Source: Candidatus Neomicrothrix sp. UBA6944
GTDB lineage: Bacteria; Actinomycetota; Acidimicrobiia; Acidimicrobiales; Poriferisodalaceae
Direction: 5' to 3'
Length of the DNA: 64,000 bases
Assembly (NCBI GenBank): GCA_002448715.1
Contig: DJZU01000014.1
Coordinates: 1-64,000, forward strand
A program made the position numbers and the translations under genes. The notes below the pieces were generated by a model. It did no database searches and had not been told where the DNA came from. It worked only from the letters and a program-made list of their open reading frames with translations. Positions 1 to 6,223 of this stretch are shown here, piece after piece (position 1 is the first letter of the stretch; every line of letters starts with the position of its first letter).

Positions 1-29
1 TTCTTGAATCTCTCGAAGTTGTCACTCAT
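1..29 (-). CDS. acpP: Acyl carrier protein, N-terminal fragment (runs off left edge)
   Basis: Only the first nine codons are in the window, reading MSDNFERFK on the minus strand from an ATG at 29. An AAGGAAT Shine-Dalgarno-like sequence lies just upstream. It follows fabG in the direction of transcription, 48 bases after the fabG stop, which is where acpP sits in many fab operons. The start of the peptide resembles ACP N-termini. The 4'-phosphopantetheine attachment serine would lie outside the window, so the identification rests on position and nine residues only. Confidence 0.6.
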
Positions 30-77
30 TGGGTATTCCTTGTGTCATGGGACAATGCGAAGTGTAGAGCCTATGGG

Positions 78-791
78 TCAATGCCCCATGCCTAGTCCAC
101 CATCAATTGGAATTACTGCACCTGTTATATAGGCGGCGGAGTCAGACGCCAAAAAGGCGATAGTTTCAGCTATTTCCTCTGGTTGAGCAACTCGATTCAG
201 GGGCACTTGCTCAGTAATAGTTGTCTGTTGCTCTTGAGTTAGAGCCGCAAACATCTCGGTTTCGACTGGACCCGGTGAGAGAATGTTCGCAGTGATGTTC
301 CTCGAGCCAAGTTCGCGAGCCATGGAACGAGCCATTCCAATCAGCCCAGCTTTGCTGGCTGAGTAGTTGACTTGCCCTGCTGAACCTAACAATCCGACTA
401 CTGAAGAAACAAAAATGAGACGACCCCAGCGGGCTCTGAGCATGGGGCGTGCTGCTCGTCGGGCCATCCTGTACGAACCGGTGAGATTGGTTTCGATTAC
501 CGCGGAGAAGTCGTCATCCGACATGCGCAGCACTAGCTGGTCGCGTGTAATCCCGGCATTAGCCACCAGGACTTCAACCGCTCCTAGATTCGACTCGATT
601 TCTTCAAACGCAACGTCAACAGCTTTGGAGTCAGTTTGATCGCACGACACTGCCAAAATTCGATCGTCAATGTGTCCTGGATCTCGGGCAGTAATTGCCA
701 CTCGGTGTCCAAGGTCGACGAAAAGTTTCGCCGTAGCGAGACCGATACCTCGGTTGCCGCCGGTCACGACAACCGTTCGAGCCTCGCTCAT
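78..791 (-). CDS. fabG: 3-oxoacyl-[ACP] reductase FabG
   Basis: NADPH-dependent short-chain dehydrogenase that reduces 3-oxoacyl-ACP in type II fatty acid synthesis in the cytosol. The 237-residue protein has the cofactor motif TGGNRGIG at about residues 10-17, NAG at 78-80, and the catalytic set Ser130, Tyr143 and Lys147 (YSASK). It ends with the usual ITG..IPIDGG segment. Its ATG overlaps the fabH stop by four bases, so it is translationally coupled to fabH, and acpP follows. Length is normal for FabG (about 240). The operon context makes FabG far more likely than a catabolic SDR. Confidence 0.93.
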   Translation of the reverse strand: MSEARTVVVTGGNRGIGLATAKLFVDLGHRVAITARDPGHIDDRILAVSCDQTDSKAVDVAFEEIESNLGAVEVLVANAGITRDQLVLRMSDDDFSAVIETNLTGSYRMARRAARPMLRARWGRLIFVSSVVGLLGSAGQVNYSASKAGLIGMARSMARELGSRNITANILSPGPVETEMFAALTQEQQTTITEQVPLNRVAQPEEIAETIAFLASDSAAYITGAVIPIDGGLGMGH

Positions 792-1732
792 ATGCCATCC
801 CAGGTGATGACTGCCGCAGCAGAAGTCATGCCCGCACCGAAGCCAACAAGGAGAATGTTGTCCCCTTGGTTAACGCGCCCGCCTGTCCACGCATCTTCAA
901 GCGCCAAAGGGATAGAAGCCGAAGAGGTATTGCCGGTGCGATGAATCACCATTGATGTCTTTTCATACGGTATTCCCAGGCGCTTACAGGAGGCTTCAAC
1001 GATTCGAACATTGGCTTGATGCGGTACGACAAGGTCGATCTGGTCTGCTGACATGTCAGCCATCGCCAAGGATTTGCGAGCGGCATTTTCCATAGCCAGA
1101 ACAGCGTTCTTGAAGATGGCCTGTCCAGCCATTTCAATTTTCCCATCGAAATCACAAAAGAGAGCTTCTTCCAAGGAGCCGTTGCTGTCGACGTGCCAGC
1201 CGTGGAGATCCCCGGCGCCGTCAGTTTTTTCTACTACGGCTGCCCCGGCGCCATCTGCAAACAAGATGCAGGTGGTTCGGTCCGTCCAATCGGTCATCCG
1301 CGACAGAGTTTCAGCCCCGATAATCAAGACCCGACTGTGTCCCATCTCGATAAACCCGTGGGCCGCAACGAGGGCATAAACAAAACCTGAACAGGCTGCG
1401 TTGAGGTCCATTGCGCCACATTGCAAACCGAGAAGCTCTTGGACCGTTGAAGCTGTAGCTGGGACTCTTCGATCTGGACTTGTTGTTGCGAGAATCAATA
1501 GATCGATTGTCGCTGGATCGATTCCAGCTCTCTCAATGGCAGCTTTGCCAGCGCTCGCGGCAAGATCAGATGTCGTTCCCCCGATTCGCCGCTCGTGGAT
1601 GCCCGACCGTTCGACGATCCACTCATGGCTCGTGTCCACCATTTGCTCGAGGTCCTCATTGGTTAAGACCTGTTCGGGAAGAGCCGTGCCGACAGAAAGA
1701 ATTCGGGCTCCAGATATCGCGGTGGAGGTCAT
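788..1732 (-). CDS. fabH: 3-oxoacyl-[ACP] synthase III FabH
   Basis: Initiating ketosynthase that condenses an acyl-CoA primer with malonyl-ACP. The 314-residue thiolase-fold protein has the full catalytic triad Cys114 (NAACSG), His238 (PHQAN) and Asn268 (GNTSSAS), and the C-terminal GFGAG motif. Length is typical (about 310-330). It lies 10 bases after the fabD stop and overlaps fabG by four bases, consistent with one fabD-fabH-fabG-acpP transcript. Primer preference (acetyl versus branched) cannot be read from the sequence. Confidence 0.94.
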   Translation of the reverse strand: MTSTAISGARILSVGTALPEQVLTNEDLEQMVDTSHEWIVERSGIHERRIGGTTSDLAASAGKAAIERAGIDPATIDLLILATTSPDRRVPATASTVQELLGLQCGAMDLNAACSGFVYALVAAHGFIEMGHSRVLIIGAETLSRMTDWTDRTTCILFADGAGAAVVEKTDGAGDLHGWHVDSNGSLEEALFCDFDGKIEMAGQAIFKNAVLAMENAARKSLAMADMSADQIDLVVPHQANVRIVEASCKRLGIPYEKTSMVIHRTGNTSSASIPLALEDAWTGGRVNQGDNILLVGFGAGMTSAAAVITWDGI

Positions 1733-1742
1733 CTACTTATGC

Positions 1743-2921
1743 CTATCTCGTTCGGAGCCATGCTATTGGTTGCCTGGCGGTTACCCGTTCGCTATCTAAC
1801 GCCATGAACTCCATGAGCAGTCCAGCGAAGGGGGAGCGTACTTCCTCCTCGGCGACCCAGCCCACCACATCACCTACGCTGACTAGGTGGTCTGCCTGAA
1901 GCCCCTCTTTCGGAGAGAAGATTCCAGCGCAAGGGCTCACCACGAGACGTTCAGTGACATATAGGTGCTCTCCAGCAACGCCTGCACTTGGCCCAGACGA
2001 CCCCAAATCAGTGACGGTGGCTAGCAGCGTGTCAACATCCTCGGGGGTTGCTACCGACATGGTGTTGATGTCCTTAAGTGTGCGCTTAGCCATTCCAGTC
2101 AGGACAGTGCCAGGGCCGAGCTCTACAAAGGTGAGGCACCCGAGTTCATCCAGCGCGTAAAGACTTTGCCGCCATTGGACGGGACTGCATAGCTGGCTGG
2201 CTAAAAGTTGTGGCCATTCCTCAGCTTCCTGCCTTGCTGCGGCGTCGACGTTGGCAACTATTGGGATCGCCGGAGCACGAACTTCAATTTCTGACAGTGC
2301 CTTGCGTAAACGATCTCGAGCGGGTGCCATGAACGGTGTATGGAACGCGCCTCCTACTGGCAACCCCATCGCGCGCTTAGCTCCAAGTTCCTTAGCCTTT
2401 TCGCCAGCTTCTTCGACGGCGGATGGATCTCCAGCAATAACAACTTGACCAGGTGCGTTGTAGTTCGCGACCCACACGTCGCCGTCGACTCGAGCGCAGG
2501 CTGACACCACAAGATCATCGTCTAATCCGAGTACCGCAGCCATGGTTCCATCTTGCTCATCGGCTGCTATTTGCATCGCTTCACCGCGTTCGGCAACCAG
2601 CCTGACAGCGTCCTCGAAGGACAAGGCCCCGCTTGCGCACAGAGCGCTGTATTCGCCTAGGGAGTGACCGGCAGCCAAATTGGGGGCGACCCCGGTCCTC
2701 TCAACGGCGTCTAGCACAACCATGCTGAGCACAAAGGTCGTCAACTGGCTATTACGAGTTTGTTTTAGCTCTTCAGCGTCGGCGTTCAGCAGCAACTGAG
2801 CGACGTCGCGACCACACGCTTGTGAGGCCTCCTCTACAAGCTCCCAACTCTCATGGTCAACCCACTCGACGCCCATGCCGGGTTTCTGTGATCCTTGACC
2901 AGGAAATGTGAATGCGAGCAC
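1743..2921 (-). CDS. fabD: Malonyl-CoA:ACP transacylase FabD with C-terminal lipoyl/biotinyl-like domain
   Basis: Transfers malonyl from CoA to ACP. Residues 1 to about 300 form a complete FabD: GQGSQ near the N-terminus, nucleophile Ser87 in GHSLGE, and catalytic His194 in GAFHTPF. The protein is 392 residues long, while FabD is usually about 300-320. After a Gly/Ser-rich linker (about 305-317), residues 319-392 read like a biotinyl/lipoyl domain: a VVSPCAG half, a VSVGDVVGWV turn, a second half VRSPFAG, then a closing PIAWL. The hairpin that would hold the modified lysine (AMKM in BCCP) is replaced by an acidic AEEE stretch, and the whole 319-392 segment contains a single Lys (338), outside the expected position. 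The function of the extra domain is unknown to me. This is the first fab gene after a divergent tRNA and SDR region. Confidence 0.92.
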   Translation of the reverse strand: MLAFTFPGQGSQKPGMGVEWVDHESWELVEEASQACGRDVAQLLLNADAEELKQTRNSQLTTFVLSMVVLDAVERTGVAPNLAAGHSLGEYSALCASGALSFEDAVRLVAERGEAMQIAADEQDGTMAAVLGLDDDLVVSACARVDGDVWVANYNAPGQVVIAGDPSAVEEAGEKAKELGAKRAMGLPVGGAFHTPFMAPARDRLRKALSEIEVRAPAIPIVANVDAAARQEAEEWPQLLASQLCSPVQWRQSLYALDELGCLTFVELGPGTVLTGMAKRTLKDINTMSVATPEDVDTLLATVTDLGSSGPSAGVAGEHLYVTERLVVSPCAGIFSPKEGLQADHLVSVGDVVGWVAEEEVRSPFAGLLMEFMALDSERVTARQPIAWLRTR

Positions 2922-3117
2922 ACGGCCTCCCTATGCAGTCACCTTATGGGTTGGACCGTCCTGTGGTCCCAAAGGTTTCACATGGTCACGCGAAACCTGT
3001 CGACCACGACTGTAGAAGAGAGTACGGGAAAGAAAGATGTCATGGTGGAAATCAAGGGAATCTAGAGCAAGAACGCTTGGGAAGGCCCCTTTTGGGCCGC
3101 TAACCTCGGCCTTTACC
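2922..3117. other. Intergenic region between fabD and tRNA-Leu(CAA)
   Basis: A 196-base region that should hold the minus-strand promoter of the fab operon and the plus-strand promoter of the tRNA. A GC-rich 5-bp hairpin (GGCCC 3084-3088 with GGGCC 3094-3098) lies 20 bases before the tRNA, without a T run. I could not identify clear -35/-10 boxes with confidence. Confidence 0.5.
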
Positions 3118-3200
3118 GCCCGGGTGGTGGAATGGCAGACACGGAGGATTCAAAATCCTTTGCCCTCACGGGCGTGCGGGTTCAAATCCCGCTCCGGGCA
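3118..3200 (+). tRNA. tRNA-Leu, anticodon CAA
   Basis: A cloverleaf can be drawn by hand. Acceptor GCCCGGG pairs with TCCGGGC, the anticodon loop TTCAAAA carries CAA (reads UUG) on an AGGA/TCCT stem, there is a long class II variable arm (about TGCCCTCACGGGCG), and the T-arm is GCGGGTTCAAATCCCGC. Discriminator A is at 3200. The next bases are CAA, so the CCA tail is not encoded and must be added after transcription. The long variable arm and anticodon agree on leucine. Confidence 0.93.
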
Positions 3201-3259
3201 CAAGAAGCATCGTTAATGACATATCGCATGGGATGAATGTTTACCTCTAGGTTGTAGAG

Positions 3260-4132
3260 ATGACCTCAGACCCGTACTCGTCTTGGAGCGATGACGACTT
3301 ATCCTCGCTTGCTCATGGGCTTCGAGATGACCTGTATGCGGGGCAGGTCGCACTCGTCACAGGCGGTGCCGGCGGCATCGGCCGGGCTATCTGCATGCTT
3401 TTGAGTCGTCTCGGCGCACAGGTCGTTACATGCGGCCGAGATGAAGCAAACCTCAAGGAGTTGCAAGAGTCTTTTGCCCGTCAAGATGTCGAGATTATTG
3501 CGATCCCAGCTAATGTGCGCGATCCCGAACAGGTTGAAGCTCTTATGCGCGACACGTGGAGTGAATTGGGACGTTTGGACCTGGTCGTGAATAACGCAGG
3601 CGGCCAGTTCGCTGCGCCGGCGAGTGATATTTCGCCCAAAGGTTGGGCCGCGGTGTTGGAAACAAACCTCTACGGGCCTTGGTTCGTAATGCAGGCCGCT
3701 GCGAGAGCGTGGATCGAAAAGGGTTCCGGCGGGTCGATAGTGAACATCGGAACTATTACTGGACGAGCATCGGTGGGTATACCCCATACTGCAGCTGCAA
3801 GAGCCGGAGCTGCGGGTCTCGCAGCGTCGTTAAGCGTGGAATGGGCGCCGCACGATATTCGAATTAACACTATTGCTGTTGGTGTCGTTCGAAGCCCAGG
3901 ACTGGTTAATTACCCCGATGCGGCACGCCCATCGTTTGATCACAACCCTCAACGACGTTTAGGCGACGTTCAAGACGTAGCTCAAGCAGTAGCGTTTCTG
4001 GGTTCCTCGGTAACTGCTTCGTTCATAACAGGCGAGGTATTCCACGTGGCTGGGGGAGAGCAGATATGGGGCGAATACTGGGCCCTAGGAAAGTCTGAAT
4101 ATTTTCAGGTCGAAGATCAGCCAAGTTCTTGA
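3260..4132 (+). CDS. SDR of the trans-2-enoyl/2,4-dienoyl-CoA reductase type
   Basis: NAD(P)H-dependent short-chain reductase of 290 residues. It has TGGAGGIG at about 34-41 and NNAGG near 114. Where classical SDRs have YxxxK it has an HTAAARAG segment followed by a VEWAPHDIRIN stretch. Loss of the YxxxK pair, the HxGAAxAG-like segment and the xxEW..IRIN context are features of the peroxisomal enoyl-CoA reductase (PECR) and dienoyl-CoA reductase group, so reduction of unsaturated acyl-CoA is the best guess. It starts at ATG 3260, shortly after the tRNA, and a methyltransferase follows 19 bases downstream on the same strand. The actual substrate is unknown. Confidence 0.75.
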   Translation: MTSDPYSSWSDDDLSSLAHGLRDDLYAGQVALVTGGAGGIGRAICMLLSRLGAQVVTCGRDEANLKELQESFARQDVEIIAIPANVRDPEQVEALMRDTWSELGRLDLVVNNAGGQFAAPASDISPKGWAAVLETNLYGPWFVMQAAARAWIEKGSGGSIVNIGTITGRASVGIPHTAAARAGAAGLAASLSVEWAPHDIRINTIAVGVVRSPGLVNYPDAARPSFDHNPQRRLGDVQDVAQAVAFLGSSVTASFITGEVFHVAGGEQIWGEYWALGKSEYFQVEDQPSS

Positions 4133-4151
4133 TGAAGCAGGTAAACGACAA

Positions 4152-5147
4152 ATGACTAATCGAATAGATACCACTCGGTTGCAGGACATGGCACGCGCTT
4201 ACACCACGTCAGCGGTGCTCTACACGGCGTTGGATGTGCGTCTTTTCACACACATCAGCAATGGTCACAACAGCGAAGCTGCGCTTACGCAAGAAACAGG
4301 ATTACGACCTGTTGATGTCGATCGGTTGGTTTCTTGTGCCCTAAGCCTGGAACTTCTCGATTGGGATGGAGAAAACCTATGCAACGCCCCAGATGTTGAG
4401 ACATACCTCGTCGAAGGAAAAAGCAGGTATGCCGGCGCGTGGATGATGTTCACCAGGCCCGACGTATCTGGATGGTTTCAAATGACCGAAAAGATGCGAC
4501 AGCCCGATTCGACAAAGCTCGGAATGTATGACGAACTTACGGTTGAATCTGCCCGGAAATATCATCAAGCAACTGCAAGCATCGGGTTTGGCGCGGCTCG
4601 ACGTTTTGTTCGTACTGTCGACTTGTCCGATCGACATCATTTACTTGATCTGGGCGGCGGTTCGGGGGCCTACAGCATTACAGCTGTCGAGACCTTCGAC
4701 GGTCTTAAAGCGACAGTCTTAGACCTTCCACCGGTGGTGGTAGCAACTGAGGAATACATTGCTGATGCCGGTGTAGGGAACAGAGTGACAACGCTGGGAG
4801 CAGACTTTACCCAAGGAGACTTCCCGTCCCCAGTCGATGTTGTAGTGATGGCAAGCAACCTACCTATTTACAACAGCGAGGTGATAGGCGGTGTCGTAGC
4901 AAGATCCTTCCGGGCATTGGAACCAGGTGGCGAAATGCACCTTATTGGAGAGATGTTGGACAACGACCGAAGAGGACCGGTGGACGCCGCTATGTGGGGA
5001 ATGAACGAACTCGTCTGCGGAAGTGAGGGGCGAGCCCACACCCGCGGTGAGTGCGAACAGTATTTTCGGTCGGCTGGATTCGTCGATGTTGAAGTCACGG
5101 ATTTCGTGGCGGGTACGCTTGCCCGTTGTTTTGGTCGCAAGCCATAG
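4152..5147 (+). CDS. SAM-dependent O-methyltransferase-type protein (winged-helix N-terminus)
   Basis: 331 residues. The N-terminal third (about 10-85) looks like the winged-helix dimerisation domain of plant- and antibiotic-type O-methyltransferases. The C-terminal class I Rossmann domain has the SAM motif LLDLGGGSG at about residue 161 and a VLDLPPV segment that usually follows strand beta-2 in this family. It lies 19 bases after the enoyl-CoA-reductase-like gene and just before the coiled-coil gene, so cotranscription is likely. The acceptor molecule is not evident. The family is clear but the specificity is not. Confidence 0.75.
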   Translation: MTNRIDTTRLQDMARAYTTSAVLYTALDVRLFTHISNGHNSEAALTQETGLRPVDVDRLVSCALSLELLDWDGENLCNAPDVETYLVEGKSRYAGAWMMFTRPDVSGWFQMTEKMRQPDSTKLGMYDELTVESARKYHQATASIGFGAARRFVRTVDLSDRHHLLDLGGGSGAYSITAVETFDGLKATVLDLPPVVVATEEYIADAGVGNRVTTLGADFTQGDFPSPVDVVVMASNLPIYNSEVIGGVVARSFRALEPGGEMHLIGEMLDNDRRGPVDAAMWGMNELVCGSEGRAHTRGECEQYFRSAGFVDVEVTDFVAGTLARCFGRKP

Positions 5148-5163
5148 AGAGGCTAAGTAGGAA

Positions 5164-5490
5164 ATGCGATCATTTCTGGCTAGGTTTTCTGGCCCCATGT
5201 CAATCAAAACTGTTGAGCGTCAGCTCCGCCGCAATAGTCAGCAAATTGCGCATACTCAAGCCGAACTCGGGGTGCTTGACGAGCAGTTGGAGCATTTCAA
5301 GGATGAAGCGGAAACGGCCAGAATTCACTCTCTTGTCTCGGAGACACCTATATCAGAACGAACTCACCAACGTGCCGCTCGACATTTGATGGCAATCGGC
5401 AAACAGCGAGAACACCTCGTAGAGCGACTACTTCAACTCGAAGGTCATCAGAATTCACTACTGGATCAAATGGGTAGAGATTTCAACTGA
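5164..5490 (+). CDS. Small coiled-coil protein upstream of pdtaR, unknown function
   Basis: 108 residues, charged and predicted to be mainly helical. The region from about 20 to 70 is rich in Gln, Glu, Leu and Arg with heptad-like spacing, and no membrane segment or catalytic motif is visible. The ATG at 5164 has GAGAGG about 11 bases and GGAA directly upstream. Another ATG at 5197 would shorten it by 11 residues but has no clear ribosome-binding site. It lies between the methyltransferase (16-base gap) and pdtaR. I do not recognise the family, and a structural or adaptor role is only a guess from the coiled coil. Confidence 0.6.
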   Translation: MRSFLARFSGPMSIKTVERQLRRNSQQIAHTQAELGVLDEQLEHFKDEAETARIHSLVSETPISERTHQRAARHLMAIGKQREHLVERLLQLEGHQNSLLDQMGRDFN

Positions 5491-5494
5491 CGTT

Positions 5495-5563
5495 TTTCTT
5501 CGGTGAAGAAAGCCCAATTGATTAGCTATTGTAAATATCTGCACGTCTTGAGGCCCCGGCCTC
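5495..5563 (+). promoter_or_regulatory. Two short hairpins in the pdtaR leader
   Basis: Directly after the upstream stop codon there is a perfect 7-bp inverted repeat, TTTCTTC at 5495-5501 and GAAGAAA at 5505-5511, with a 3-base loop. A second hairpin, GAGGC 5550-5554 and GCCTC 5559-5563 with a 4-base loop, ends 17 bases before the pdtaR start. Neither is followed by a T run, so they are not typical intrinsic terminators. They may be leader structures or chance. Confidence 0.3.
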
Positions 5564-5580
5564 CAAACACAAGGAATCAG

Positions 5581-6156
5581 TTGCCAAAACGCGTCGTAAT
5601 CGCAGAAGACGAAGCCATCATTCGCTTAGATCTTCGCGAAATGCTTGAAGAAGAGGGTTATGCAGTCGTCGCAGAAACAGGACGCGGCGATGAGGCAGTT
5701 GCCCTAGTTCAAGAACACGCGCCGGACTTGTGCATCTTTGATATCAAAATGCCGGGAATCGACGGATTAGCAGCAGCTCGCGAAGTGTCTTCTGAACGAA
5801 AGGCAGCGGTGGTGATTCTTACGGCGTTCAGTCAGCGGCACCTAATCGAAGAGGCCCGAGATGCGGGGGTTCTCTCCTACTTAGTGAAGCCATTTCAGCG
5901 AGAGGAACTTGTCTCGGCTATTGAAGTCGCGTTAGGTCGATTTGAGGAAATGCGGCAGTTAGACGCAACAGTTCGAGAGTTAGAGGACCAACTCGAAGTG
6001 CGTAAAGCGGTTGACAGGGCAAAAGGAATCCTGATGGATGAACAAAGCCTCTCAGAAAGCGACGCCTTTAACTTCATACAGAAGACTGCGATGGCGGAAC
6101 GGACAACGATGCTCGAGGTCGCTGAAAGAGTCGTCAGTGGCAACCTGCGCCCATAA
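5581..6156 (+). CDS. pdtaR: ANTAR-domain response regulator (PdtaR type)
   Basis: Two-component response regulator that likely acts as an RNA-binding antiterminator. The N-terminal receiver domain (about 1-120) has the acidic pair Asp10/Glu11, phospho-acceptor Asp54, Thr81 and Lys103. The C-terminal ANTAR domain (about 130-185) has the RKAVDRAKGILM segment typical of AmiR/NasR proteins. I place the start at TTG 5581, giving 191 residues, because AAGGAA lies 5 bases upstream and the protein then begins MPKRVVIAEDE like other receivers; a start at 5503 would add 26 unrelated residues. The neighbourhood (pdtaR then polA, rpsA, coaE, uvrB) matches Rv1626 in mycobacteria. No cognate PdtaS kinase is in the window. 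Confidence 0.9.
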   Translation: MPKRVVIAEDEAIIRLDLREMLEEEGYAVVAETGRGDEAVALVQEHAPDLCIFDIKMPGIDGLAAAREVSSERKAAVVILTAFSQRHLIEEARDAGVLSYLVKPFQREELVSAIEVALGRFEEMRQLDATVRELEDQLEVRKAVDRAKGILMDEQSLSESDAFNFIQKTAMAERTTMLEVAERVVSGNLRP

Positions 6157-6223
6157 CTAGTAAATCTGACCAGCCTTGCCAAGATCATACGCCTAGCCAA
6201 GCCTGGGCTCTAGGGTCTTCATC

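Noticed and set aside
3084..3098. GC-rich hairpin just before tRNA-Leu(CAA) as a terminator
   Set aside because: Stem of only five pairs and no T run on either strand.
2912..3103. 63-codon plus-strand frame upstream of tRNA-Leu
   Set aside because: Starts inside fabD antisense, low-information sequence, no ribosome-binding site; treated as intergenic.
5495..5563. Leader hairpins as a proven ANTAR RNA motif
   Set aside because: Loops are three and four bases instead of the six-base loops of known ANTAR targets; kept only as a low-confidence regulatory feature.
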